From: Syntrophales bacterium
Lineage (GTDB): Bacteria > Desulfobacterota > Syntrophia > Syntrophales > UBA2210
Assembly: GCA_023230565.1 (NCBI GenBank)
Contig: JALNXD010000012.1
Span: 1-64,000 of the forward strand
Direction of reading: 5' to 3'
Length of the DNA: 64,000 nucleotides
Shown in pieces: positions 16,389 to 25,117 of this stretch (position 1 is the stretch's first letter; every line of letters starts with the position of its first letter). The translations under genes were made by a program, and so were the position numbers. The notes under the pieces were generated by a model. It did not search any database, was not told the DNA's origin, and worked only from the letters and a program-made list of their open reading frames with translations.

Positions 16389-18848
16389 TTATCCTGTTTT
16401 TGCCAATTCAAGACGATCCTTCCATCTTCTCATCAGCACATCTCTTATTAATTCATTTTCAGGTTTCGCCAGGTCAGGATCTTTCATGCACAGAGAAAAA
16501 GCTTCTTTGCGGGCATGGTCGAGAAATACTCCGTCACGAACGATATTGGCCACACGAAAATCCGGAATGCCTGCCTGCCGGGTCCCCAAAAATTCGCCCG
16601 GGCCTCTTATTGCAAGATCCTCTTCGGCAATTTCGAAGCCGTTTTCGGTTTTTTCCATAATTTGAAGTCTGCGCTTTGCATCCCTCGATCCAAGATTATG
16701 GGCAATCAAAATACATGATGAAGGCTGTCTTCCTCTCCCAACTCTTCCACGCAACTGATGAAGTTGTGAAAGTCCGAATCGCTCCGCGTGCTCTATTACC
16801 ATCAGCGATGCCGAAGGGATATCTATTCCCACTTCGATTACCGTCGTGGAAACCAGTATATCTATGGTCCCTTCTCTGAATTCTCCCATAATCTTGTCTT
16901 TTTCGCTCCCCTTCATGCGACCGTGCACCATACCTATGCGAAAGTCCGGAAAGATATCGTTACGGAGGTGCGTCGCCATTGTCGTGGCATCTTTAAGATC
17001 CAGTATCTCTGATTCCTCCGCAAGAGGGTACACGATAAAAACCCGGTTTCCCTTTCTCACTTCTCTGCGTATCGCATCATACACGAGAATCATTTTGTTT
17101 TCTAAATAGAGTTTCGTCCTTACAGGCAATTTTGCCGGCGGCATTTCTTCTATGACGGATACGTCGAGATCTCCGTATACTGTCATAGCCAGTGTCCGAG
17201 GAATAGGGGTTGCGGTCATTACAAGAACATCGGGCTTCTTCCCTTTTTCTCTTAGAGCCGCCCTCTGAAGAACGCCAAACCTGTGCTGTTCGTCTATAAC
17301 CACAAAACCGAGATTTTTGAAAACAACTCCTTCCTGTACCAGACTGTGAGTACCTATAACAACATCGACTTTACCGTTTTTAATTTTTTCCAGTACTTCC
17401 TTTCTTTCCGCTGCTTTTTTTGCCCCTGAAAGAAGTGCAGCCGTGATCCCGAGTTTCTCCGCCCATTCTCCGATAGTGTGGTAATGCTGTTGTGCCAATA
17501 TTTCAGTTGGGGCCATAATAGCCGATTGATAACTGTTCACTGAAGCGACAATTATAGGAACCATAGAGACAACGGTTTTCCCGCTGCCGACATCTCCCTG
17601 AAGAAGCCTGTGCATCGGGCAATCGCGTCTCATATCGGCAAGGATCTCCTCTATAACTCTCTTTTGCGCATCGGTCAACTCAAAGGGAAGCATAGTATAA
17701 AATTTACGAACCAGCGGGGAGTCGGTCCTGAAAGAATTTCCCTTTCCCATTATAATGCCTCTCTTTTTCATCGCCAGCGCCAGTTCAAAAAAGAAAAATT
17801 CATCAAATATCATCCTGCGATGGGCATCCGATCGCCGAAGGTTTAACGATTGAATATCGGCATTGGAATCAGGAAAGTGAACATGCCGCAATGCTTTAGC
17901 CGTATCGGGAAAATTCATTTTCCGGCATATTTCCGAGGGCAAAGGGCTCACGAGATCCTGGGCATACTCGTCAAGCGCTTTCATTATAATTCGCCGTACC
18001 TGTTTCTGGGACAATCCCGCCATCTCGGAGTACACAGGGACAATTCTCTTTACATGCAGGGAATTGTCCCCTTCGGAATCAAGTCTCTCGAAATCTGGAT
18101 GAATAATATCTTTTCCGAAAAGAGAGCCTTTTATTTCACCTGTTAAAAAAAACTGCTCGCCGGTTTTGAACATTCGCCTCAGGAAAGCGGCATTTCCTCG
18201 GAACCATTTTGCTGTAATAATACCGCTGTCATCATTGAATGTAACTTCAAACACGCTTTTGGAGCGGTACCGTTTCAAAGATGAATTTACTGCCATCCCG
18301 AGAATGGTTTCGACACTTCCCACAGCTGCATCGGCGATTGGCACTATTTTCCTTCGATCTTCATAGCGGTGAGGCATAAAATAAAGTAAATCCTCGACAG
18401 TATTAATTCCCTTCTTTGCAAATAGTGCTGCAATTCGGGGCCCTATTCCTTTCACATACTGAACCGGCTGCGCGAGCCTGTTGAATGAAATTTCACACGT
18501 TCTTCCATTATCGTTGTTTTTCTCGGCAGCAGTGCACTTTTCTGCACCGGCAAGAGCATGTAATTCTTCAAGACAGTGCAAGGCAGATATAAGACATGAT
18601 TTTTTAGTTTCCCGGTCTGCAGCATCAAATCCTTTGAACATTTTCTCCATTCGCTTTCTGACTGAGCGAATCTGCGTAAAAGAGGCAGAATTATCCGGAT
18701 AGGCATTTTCTATAACCGACAATTTGAAGAGAAACCCTTTTATTGAGGATTCGAAGTCCTTGACCAATTCCAGATTCTTAAATGAATTTCCAGATAAAAA
18801 ATGCAGGGGAGCTTCCATGAGAGTCAAAATATTTCTTATTTCGCACAT
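16389..18848 (-). CDS. recG: ATP-dependent DNA helicase RecG
   Basis: About 819 residues from the chosen start. The wedge/OB domain (YVKGIGPRIAALFAKKGINT, then HRYEDRR) precedes a superfamily 2 helicase core with Walker A GDVGSGKTVVSM, Walker B VIDEQHRFGVLQR, motif III MTATPIPRTLAMT and motif VI QLRGRVGRG. RecG remodels stalled replication forks and branch-migrates Holliday junctions. The start is uncertain: ATG at 18848 has AGG nine bases upstream; ATG at 18872 or 18818 are alternatives, and the frame is open to 19124 through the purM promoter. The N-terminal ~130 residues ahead of the wedge domain are longer than in E. coli RecG but usual for this lineage. Confidence 0.93.
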   Translation of the reverse strand: MCEIRNILTLMEAPLHFLSGNSFKNLELVKDFESSIKGFLFKLSVIENAYPDNSASFTQIRSVRKRMEKMFKGFDAADRETKKSCLISALHCLEELHALAGAEKCTAAEKNNDNGRTCEISFNRLAQPVQYVKGIGPRIAALFAKKGINTVEDLLYFMPHRYEDRRKIVPIADAAVGSVETILGMAVNSSLKRYRSKSVFEVTFNDDSGIITAKWFRGNAAFLRRMFKTGEQFFLTGEIKGSLFGKDIIHPDFERLDSEGDNSLHVKRIVPVYSEMAGLSQKQVRRIIMKALDEYAQDLVSPLPSEICRKMNFPDTAKALRHVHFPDSNADIQSLNLRRSDAHRRMIFDEFFFFELALAMKKRGIIMGKGNSFRTDSPLVRKFYTMLPFELTDAQKRVIEEILADMRRDCPMHRLLQGDVGSGKTVVSMVPIIVASVNSYQSAIMAPTEILAQQHYHTIGEWAEKLGITAALLSGAKKAAERKEVLEKIKNGKVDVVIGTHSLVQEGVVFKNLGFVVIDEQHRFGVLQRAALREKGKKPDVLVMTATPIPRTLAMTVYGDLDVSVIEEMPPAKLPVRTKLYLENKMILVYDAIRREVRKGNRVFIVYPLAEESEILDLKDATTMATHLRNDIFPDFRIGMVHGRMKGSEKDKIMGEFREGTIDILVSTTVIEVGIDIPSASLMVIEHAERFGLSQLHQLRGRVGRGRQPSSCILIAHNLGSRDAKRRLQIMEKTENGFEIAEEDLAIRGPGEFLGTRQAGIPDFRVANIVRDGVFLDHARKEAFSLCMKDPDLAKPENELIRDVLMRRWKDRLELAKTG

Positions 18849-18915
18849 CGGGTCAAGCCTACATTGCACCATTTTTTTTTGGTCGCTAAGACTGCGATTT
18901 ATTAACAGATCTGTA

Positions 18916-18952
18916 TTCCTTTGACAAGGAAAGAATTGACATTTTATATAAT
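18916..18952 (+). promoter_or_regulatory. Sigma-70-type promoter of purM with a short inverted repeat over -35
   Basis: TTGACA at 18921-18926 and TATATA/TATAAT at 18945-18952 give a consensus-like promoter with an 18-20 base spacer, pointing to purM 54 bases downstream. The inverted repeat TTCCTT-TGAC-AAGGAA (18916-18931) covers the -35 and could be a repressor site. It also faces the recG start in the other direction. Confidence 0.5.
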
Positions 18953-19005
18953 TAGGTTTATTTACAACGAAATTATTATGCTCATAGGAAAGGACCCTGA
19001 AAAAT

Positions 19006-20052
19006 ATGGGGGAAAACGGATTTTCGTATAAAGATGCAGGTGTCGATATCGACAGGGCAAATTCATTTATAGAAAAAATCAGACCGTTGGTCAAAAAAGC
19101 ACACAGAAAAGGAGTATTGAGCAATATTGGAAGTTTCGGCGGCCTGTTTCATCTTGACATAGAAACCTACAAAAATCCGGTTCTCGTATCTACTACCGAC
19201 GGCGTCGGGACAAAGCTCATGATTGCTCATGAGATGGATAAGCACGATACCGTGGGGATCGATCTTGTAGCCATGAATGTAAACGATCTTACGGTCCAGG
19301 GTGCTGAGCCTCTTTTTTTCCTGGATTATATTGCGTGCGGCAAAATAGATACAGAAAAAAGCGTTAACATCATTGAAGGGATCGTGAAGGGCTGCACTGA
19401 ATCGGGATGCGCACTTATTGGCGGAGAAACTGCTGAAATGCCCGGTTTTTATAAAGATGACGACTATGATCTTGCCGGTTTCTGCGTAGGGGTAGTTGAT
19501 TACGAAAAAGTAATAGATGGCTCGGATATCCGGGCCGGAGACACAATAATAGGGCTTGCATCAAGCGGCATTCACAGCAATGGCTATTCCCTGGTTAGAA
19601 AGGCACTTTTGAAAACCGCGGGATTCCGCCTTGACTCCCGTTTAGATGAACTGGACGAACCGCTTGGCCTTGAGTTGCTCCGTCCGACCCGCATTTACAC
19701 AAAAGCCATACTCAATCTGATAAAGAATGTATCGGTAAACGGTATGATACATATAACCGGCGGCGGATTCATAGACAATATACCGAGAATCCTCCCCGAA
19801 CCCTGCCAGGCGGTCATCCAGAAAAACAGCTGGCCAATACCGCCTATTTTCAAGATCATCCAAAGAGCGGGCCAAATAGAGGAATCGGAAATGTACAGAG
19901 TTTTTAACATGGGAATCGGAATGATGGTTATAATCCATGAAGAAGATGTAAGCGATGCAATTGAAAGACTGACATTCCTGGGTGAAAAAGCTTACATAAT
20001 AGGCTCTGTTTCACAGAGAAGCCAAGCCGGTAAACCGGTTATTTTTGAATAA
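19006..20052 (+). CDS. purM: Phosphoribosylformylglycinamidine cyclo-ligase (AIR synthase)
   Basis: 348-residue PurM, catalysing the fifth step of purine synthesis (FGAM plus ATP to AIR). Landmarks are LVSTTDGVGTKLMIAHEM, GIDLVAMNVNDL, GGETAEMPGFY and ITGGGFIDNIPR. AAAGGA lies upstream of the ATG. It is followed two bases later by purN, the third-step enzyme, so the two form a purine operon. Length is normal. Confidence 0.96.
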   Translation: MGENGFSYKDAGVDIDRANSFIEKIRPLVKKAHRKGVLSNIGSFGGLFHLDIETYKNPVLVSTTDGVGTKLMIAHEMDKHDTVGIDLVAMNVNDLTVQGAEPLFFLDYIACGKIDTEKSVNIIEGIVKGCTESGCALIGGETAEMPGFYKDDDYDLAGFCVGVVDYEKVIDGSDIRAGDTIIGLASSGIHSNGYSLVRKALLKTAGFRLDSRLDELDEPLGLELLRPTRIYTKAILNLIKNVSVNGMIHITGGGFIDNIPRILPEPCQAVIQKNSWPIPPIFKIIQRAGQIEESEMYRVFNMGIGMMVIIHEEDVSDAIERLTFLGEKAYIIGSVSQRSQAGKPVIFE

Positions 20053-20054
20053 AG

Positions 20055-20720
20055 ATGAAGCGTATTGTTAATATAGGTGTCCTGGTATCAGGAAGCGGGT
20101 CAAATCTGCAGTCGATCATCGACAGTATACACAATGGAAAGCTTGATGCCAGAATCCGCATAGTTATAAGCAACAACGCGGAGGCATATGCTTTGAAGAG
20201 AGCTGAAGCCAATAATATTCCGACGGCTGTAATAGATCACAGGCAATTCAATGATCGCGACGATTTTGAAATGAATCTGATCGAAATACTGAACTCCCAC
20301 CAGGTAGAACTTGTCGTATTGGCAGGATTCATGCGCATCCTTTCATCCCTGTTTCTGGATGCCTTTCCCATGAGAGTTATGAATATACATCCCGCTCTTC
20401 TTCCATCTTTTCAGGGCATTCATGGACAAACGCAGGCATATGACTACGGAGTAAAATTTTCCGGATGCACGGTTCACTTCGCTGACGCCGGTATTGATAC
20501 AGGCCCCATAATAATACAAGCAGTTGTCCCTGTTTTTGATAACGATACTGCAGACTCTCTCCAGCAGAGGATTCTAAAAGAGGAACATCGAATATATCCT
20601 CAGGCAATCCAGTTTTTTGCTGAAGGGCGCGTTGTTATCGAAGGAAGAAAAGTCCGTGTCATAAATTCAAGATCAATGGAGGAGTCCTCCTTGCACAATC
20701 CTCTTTTAGAAGACTTCTAA
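20055..20720 (+). CDS. purN: Phosphoribosylglycinamide formyltransferase
   Basis: 221-residue GAR transformylase using 10-formyl-tetrahydrofolate. Motifs: VLVSGSGSNLQSIID (phosphate loop), AGFMRILSSLF, the catalytic NIHPALLPSFQG region with Asn/His, and DTGPIIIQAVVPV with the active-site Asp. It starts two bases after purM and is four bases from the following DUF523 gene, indicating one transcript. Confidence 0.95.
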   Translation: MKRIVNIGVLVSGSGSNLQSIIDSIHNGKLDARIRIVISNNAEAYALKRAEANNIPTAVIDHRQFNDRDDFEMNLIEILNSHQVELVVLAGFMRILSSLFLDAFPMRVMNIHPALLPSFQGIHGQTQAYDYGVKFSGCTVHFADAGIDTGPIIIQAVVPVFDNDTADSLQQRILKEEHRIYPQAIQFFAEGRVVIEGRKVRVINSRSMEESSLHNPLLEDF

Positions 20721-20723
20721 GAT

Positions 20724-21179
20724 ATGATAATAGTGAGCTCATGTCTTCTTGGAGTATGCTGCCGTTACGACGCTACACACAGTATTGACAGGACCATTCT
20801 TTCACTTGCCGATTTGGAAGCAATAATTCCGGTATGCCCGGAACAATTAGGCGGACTCACTACTCCACGACCACCAGCACAAATTGTAAAGGGGAGCGGA
20901 ATAGACGTCTTAATGCGAAAAGCAAAAGTAATCGATTCTGAAAACAGGGATGTGACCTCTAATTTTCTGACTGGTGCCGAAATGGCACTCCTGATTGCTC
21001 AAACACTTAAAATCAAAAAAGCCATACTGAAAGAAAGAAGCCCTTCATGCGGAGTCCATTATATAAAAAAAGGCGATCTTCTCACAAAAGGCTCAGGAGT
21101 AACGACAGAGCTTTTCAGACGGAATGGAATCAGGGTGATTTCATCAGCGGAAATAAATAAAGAATTCCTGATGTCATAA
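20724..21179 (+). CDS. DUF523 domain protein
   Basis: 151-residue protein that fits the DUF523 family from end to end: SSCLLGVCCRYD at the N-terminus, PVCPEQLGGLTTPRPPAQI in the middle, and KERSPSCGVHYI with a conserved Cys. The several conserved cysteines suggest metal or cluster binding, but no function is established. It follows purN by three bases and is probably co-transcribed. Confidence 0.88.
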   Translation: MIIVSSCLLGVCCRYDATHSIDRTILSLADLEAIIPVCPEQLGGLTTPRPPAQIVKGSGIDVLMRKAKVIDSENRDVTSNFLTGAEMALLIAQTLKIKKAILKERSPSCGVHYIKKGDLLTKGSGVTTELFRRNGIRVISSAEINKEFLMS

Positions 21180-21346
21180 TAACCGGAAATGGCGGGAATG
21201 ACCTTTGCAGCGTGCCTTAGGTCGCGATACCCTTTCGTCTAATGTAAAAAAAGCATTCTCCCGTATCGAGGTATTCCACATTTCACAGAATCGGAGGAGA
21301 GATAACGGGCGACAGCATTCAAAACGGGTTATAGGAGAATCTGCTT

Positions 21347-22627
21347 ATGTTTAATATCAAGGATCTTGGAATTCGGACAATCGTATCGCCTATCACGGCG
21401 GATAATTTTATCGATGACATGTACAGGACTCTTTACTGCCATTATGTTGACCTGAGGCATAACACTTCAGGTTCTGCGTCAGAATCACTTGAACTGGCGG
21501 GACCCAGAAAAATGATCTTTTTCGATCCATCTAAAACCAAAGCCGCTGTTATAACGTGCGGAGGATTGAGTCCCGGCATAAACGATGTTATCAGGGCAAT
21601 AGTAATGGAACTTTATTACCGGTATCAGGTAAAAAACATAAATGGAATACGATACGGATTCCGGGGATTAATTCCTGCTTTCGGGCACTCGATAGTTGAC
21701 CTTGAACCGGATTTAGTAAAAGATATTCACACAGTAGGCGGCAGCATACTTTCATCGTCACGGGGAAATCAGGATATTGCGCAAATGGTCGAATCACTTG
21801 CAAGGATGAATATCAATCTGTTCTTCTGTATTGGCGGCGACGGTACTATGAAGGCTGCAAAATTAATTACCGAGGAGATTAACCGTCAAAACCTCAAAAT
21901 AGGTGTGATCGGAATTCCGAAAACAATAGATAATGACTTGAATCTCATAGATAAAACATTCGGCTTCGATACTGCAATTTCTGAGGTAGTCAAAGTTATT
22001 CAATGTGCTCATGTAGAATCGAAAGGCGCGCCGAAGGGTATTGGTCTTGTAAAGATTATGGGCCGTGAATCAGGCCATATTGCCGTCAGTGCGACTTTGG
22101 CAAATAATGATGTGAATTTTGCTCTCATCCCGGAGGTCCCTTTTGATTTAAGAGGCGACAGGGGTTTTCTGAAAATTCTGGAGGAGCGCATCATTCGCCG
22201 AGACCACGCACTTATACTTGTATCCGAAGGTGCCGGACAGGATCTGTTCAGCAGATCTGAAGTACAGAAAAAGGATGCCTCCGGCAATATAAGACTTAGA
22301 GATATAGGAATACTGCTTAAATCAGAAATTGAAAGTTATTTTCTTTCGAAAGGTTTTGAGATCAATCTTAAATATTTCGATCCAAGCTACATAATAAGAA
22401 GCGTGCCCGCTAATGCAAGTGACAGTATCTACTGTACACTGCTTGGCCAGTATGCTGTTCATGCAGGAATGGCAGGAAAAACCGGGATGGTGGTAGGCCG
22501 CTATAACAATGAATACATTCACTTGCCTCTTGAAGCAGTGACCTCAAGAAAAAAAGTCAATATAAACGGGAACCTGTGGATGAGAGCCCTGGAAGCAACG
22601 GGGCAGCCGTTTTCAATGAAAAATTAA
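21347..22627 (+). CDS. pfkA: 6-phosphofructokinase, PFP-related ATP-type
   Basis: 426-residue member of the PFP-like (group II) phosphofructokinases, converting fructose 6-phosphate to the 1,6-bisphosphate. Motifs: TCGGLSPGINDVIR, the nucleotide motif CIGGDGTMKAA, PKTIDNDLNLIDKTFGFDTA with catalytic Asp residues, and IMGRESGHIA. Gly in GGDGT points to ATP as donor, whereas Lys in PKTIDND is the residue otherwise typical of PPi enzymes; this Gly/Lys combination is known from the ATP-using members of this group. ATAGGAG precedes the ATG. No other glycolytic gene is adjacent. Confidence 0.88.
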   Translation: MFNIKDLGIRTIVSPITADNFIDDMYRTLYCHYVDLRHNTSGSASESLELAGPRKMIFFDPSKTKAAVITCGGLSPGINDVIRAIVMELYYRYQVKNINGIRYGFRGLIPAFGHSIVDLEPDLVKDIHTVGGSILSSSRGNQDIAQMVESLARMNINLFFCIGGDGTMKAAKLITEEINRQNLKIGVIGIPKTIDNDLNLIDKTFGFDTAISEVVKVIQCAHVESKGAPKGIGLVKIMGRESGHIAVSATLANNDVNFALIPEVPFDLRGDRGFLKILEERIIRRDHALILVSEGAGQDLFSRSEVQKKDASGNIRLRDIGILLKSEIESYFLSKGFEINLKYFDPSYIIRSVPANASDSIYCTLLGQYAVHAGMAGKTGMVVGRYNNEYIHLPLEAVTSRKKVNINGNLWMRALEATGQPFSMKN

Positions 22628-22720
22628 AAAAAACTTGCATGTTTTCAAATGATAGTTTAAGTAATATCCTTTCATGCACATTGAGAATATTTAGCGTAAC
22701 GTTTTCAAGGAGAAAAAGAA

Positions 22721-22921
22721 ATGTCTCGAATCTGCGATATTTGCGGGAAAGGTCCCACAGTAGGAAATAACGTGAGTCATGCAAACAATAAAACCAGCAA
22801 AATATGGTACCCCAATCTCCAGAAAATACGAGTAAGGGATATCAAAACAGGCGCTGTGAAGAGAATGAAGGTATGCACAAGGTGTATCCGTTCGGGTCAC
22901 ATTACTAAGGCCACTCAGTAG
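22721..22921 (+). CDS. rpmB: 50S ribosomal protein L28
   Basis: 66-residue L28 with an intact start (MSRICDICGKGP), the basic core (KIWYPNLQKIRVRD) and two Cys pairs (CDIC and CTRC) that make it a zinc-binding version. A strong AAGGAG lies upstream. It stands alone between phosphofructokinase and a flavin reductase, with its own terminator downstream. Confidence 0.95.
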   Translation: MSRICDICGKGPTVGNNVSHANNKTSKIWYPNLQKIRVRDIKTGAVKRMKVCTRCIRSGHITKATQ

Positions 22922-22947
22922 CGCTTCAGTTTTTTGCATGTATTACA

Positions 22948-22977
22948 GGTGATGGATTTTTATTCATCACCATTTTT
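22948..22977 (+). terminator. Rho-independent terminator after rpmB
   Basis: GGTGATG (22948-22954) pairs with CATCACC (22965-22971), extended by a G-T and an A-T pair, around a short T-rich loop, and is followed by ATTTTTG. It lies 27 bases after the rpmB stop. Confidence 0.8.
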
Positions 22978-23028
22978 GTATAATACGGCCACTATTGGCG
23001 ATTTGCACATGTGAAAGGAGTGAGCGTT

Positions 23029-23586
23029 GTGTCCAAAGTAAAAATAGGTCCCCAAACGATGCTTTATCCTATGCCCGCTGTCCTTATCGGGACAATGATA
23101 AATAACCGTCCTAATTTTATGACCGCCGCATGGTGTTCAATTGCTTCTTTTACTCCTCCGGCAGTTGCGGTCGCAATCCAGAAAAAACGCTATACCCTCG
23201 AAGGCATACAAGAAACAAAGGTTTTTTCTGTAAATGTACCCTCCTCGGATATGGCAAAAGCCGTTGATTATTGCGGTATTTATTCAGGCCGCAACAAAGA
23301 TAAGTCTTCTATTTTTACTCTATCTTACGGAGATTTGAAGTCGGCGCCTTTGATCGATGAATGTCCTGTCAGCCTTGAATGCACGCTTATTGAATCCCTT
23401 GATCTCGGAAGCCATACACTCATCGTCGGGGAAATTGCAGAAACTTATCTTGACGAGGAATGCACTGTTAACAACAAACCGGCAGCTTTAAAAATTGATC
23501 CTCTTATTTTTGTTCCCGGCACGTTGGAATATTTCAAGCTCGGAAATGTAGTCGGCCGCGCCTACCGCATTGGAAAAGAAGAATAA
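23029..23586 (+). CDS. Flavin reductase family protein (flavoredoxin-like)
   Basis: 185-residue FMN-binding split-barrel protein. Typical segments are YPMPAVLIGTMINNRPNFMT near the N-terminus, AWCSIASFTPPAVAVAIQ, and LIVGEIAETYLDEEC. Such proteins reduce flavins or act as flavoredoxins in sulfate reducers. GTG at 23029 is chosen because AAGGAG lies eight bases upstream; an in-frame GTG at 23011 overlaps that site. It is monocistronic in appearance, so its electron partner is unknown. Confidence 0.85.
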   Translation: MSKVKIGPQTMLYPMPAVLIGTMINNRPNFMTAAWCSIASFTPPAVAVAIQKKRYTLEGIQETKVFSVNVPSSDMAKAVDYCGIYSGRNKDKSSIFTLSYGDLKSAPLIDECPVSLECTLIESLDLGSHTLIVGEIAETYLDEECTVNNKPAALKIDPLIFVPGTLEYFKLGNVVGRAYRIGKEE

Positions 23587-23775
23587 AAAACCACAGCCGC
23601 TGATGTTATCACGATTGATACATCTCATGGCCATACTGAAACCGTTATTGAAGCTGTACGGGATACGAATAGAAACTTTCACGGGCAGGATTCAAAAAAA
23701 GTTCGTTGCCGCTTCTTGGCGCCAATTCCACGTTTCTTTCTTATCGATTGCCACCTTCGAAGAGACAGAATCGCT

Positions 23776-24525
23776 TCACGAGTCTCGGAATTGTCCTTCG
23801 TACAATTCCGATTCGATTGCAGTTCTCGCCATCTGCATGAGTTCTTCTTTATTTTCAGAGGAGTAGCTACTTACAGGAATCGGGTCATGAATTACAAGTT
23901 CCATTGAACCGGGCACCATTTTTAAAGTACCTTTCGGCAGCACGTGCATTCCCCCTCTCACCGTCACAGGAAGTATAGGAACTCCAGCAGCAAGCGCTAT
24001 CACGAATCCGCCTTTTTTGAATGGGAGAAGCTGTCCGTTCGAGCTTCTCGTCCCTTCAGGGAAAAACATAATTGAAGCTCCCTGCCTGATTTTTTCTCCC
24101 GCAGACTGAAGACTTTGGCGGGCTTTTTCCGAATTGCCCCTGTCTATTGATATCGTTCCTATCCGTTCGCAGCAAAATCCGAAAAACGGAATTCGCCTTA
24201 ATTCGATTTTCATTACCCATCTGAACTGTAAGGGCAGATATCCCATTAAGGCAAGTACATCATAGTGGCTTTGATGATTTGCCATAACAATATAAGGCTG
24301 ATTTTTTTTTATGTGGTTCAGGCCTTGTACTGATACACGAACGCCGGACATACGGAGATTGTTTCTTGACCAGGTTTTCCCGATATTAAAACCGGCGTTA
24401 CCTCTGGGATCGAAAAGAGATGCGATAATTGCCGCAAGTCCCATAACAAATGTTTGCAGTACAATAAATGCCATCAAGAAGGGGCGATAGAGAATAAAAG
24501 CCAATCTTTTTATTTTTGTTTGCAT
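23776..24525 (-). CDS. plsC: 1-acyl-sn-glycerol-3-phosphate acyltransferase
   Basis: 249-residue membrane-associated acyltransferase that makes phosphatidic acid from lysophosphatidic acid. An N-terminal hydrophobic hairpin precedes the catalytic MANHQSHYDVLALMG (NHxxxxD) motif and the substrate motif MFFPEGTRSSNGQ. Length and order are normal. It is convergent with the flavin reductase gene and lies downstream of the DUF4911 gene. Confidence 0.92.
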   Translation of the reverse strand: MQTKIKRLAFILYRPFLMAFIVLQTFVMGLAAIIASLFDPRGNAGFNIGKTWSRNNLRMSGVRVSVQGLNHIKKNQPYIVMANHQSHYDVLALMGYLPLQFRWVMKIELRRIPFFGFCCERIGTISIDRGNSEKARQSLQSAGEKIRQGASIMFFPEGTRSSNGQLLPFKKGGFVIALAAGVPILPVTVRGGMHVLPKGTLKMVPGSMELVIHDPIPVSSYSSENKEELMQMARTAIESELYEGQFRDS

Positions 24526-24658
24526 TGCCTCACCTGTATACCTTCTGAACTACTCAGTCAATAAGTACTTTCCTGCATAACGTTCTCCGGTAAAGAAATC
24601 AACCTACAAAATTGTCAACCCGTTCCCGAAATCATTTTACCTGTTGTAAAAAAATTGT

Positions 24659-24937
24659 TCATTTTAAATCTGCAGCCGGTATGATCTCAAAATCTATTTC
24701 ATGGTGCAGTTCAACCAGAATTTTATCCACAAGATCAACAAAATCAGATGCTATTTCAAGCTTTACGATAGTTTTCCTTGCATCCAGAGTGATTGTATTC
24801 GCTATGCCTTCATACCCCTCGAACAAGTACTTTATATAGAATACATCTTTTCTTCGCACGTGAAGATAACGTACTGTGGTGCAATCAGTATTTTCCACCT
24901 TGTCACCTGCCGCATTTGAGCTGAGGATGTGTACCAT
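24659..24937 (-). CDS. DUF4911 domain protein
   Basis: Up to 92 residues. The body (RYLHVRRKDVFYIKYLFEGYEGIANTIT in outline, then IVKLEIASDFVDLVDKILV) fits DUF4911, a small family of Desulfobacterota with a ferredoxin-like predicted fold and no known function. ATG at 24937 lacks a ribosome-binding site; a GTG at 24898, preceded by AGGTGA, would give a 79-residue product starting closer to the domain and may be the true start. Confidence 0.65.
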   Translation of the reverse strand: MVHILSSNAAGDKVENTDCTTVRYLHVRRKDVFYIKYLFEGYEGIANTITLDARKTIVKLEIASDFVDLVDKILVELHHEIDFEIIPAADLK

Positions 24938-25117
24938 CGATATGTTAAAAATTCAAGCAGCGAACCGGTCTTGCAAATCCCGTCTTGACAAGAACAGTCC
25001 TGCTCGTCTATAGTCTTACGCGTTTTCATTTGCATTCGAAAGGGGTTATATTCTCAGTCCAACCTCTTTGGAAAATTGAACCTCATATGAAAAGACATCT
25101 CTTCACGGGGAAATTGG

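Noticed and set aside
18849..19124. Longer RecG start reaching to 19,124
   Set aside because: The extra 92 codons cross the purM promoter and start codon and do not resemble RecG.
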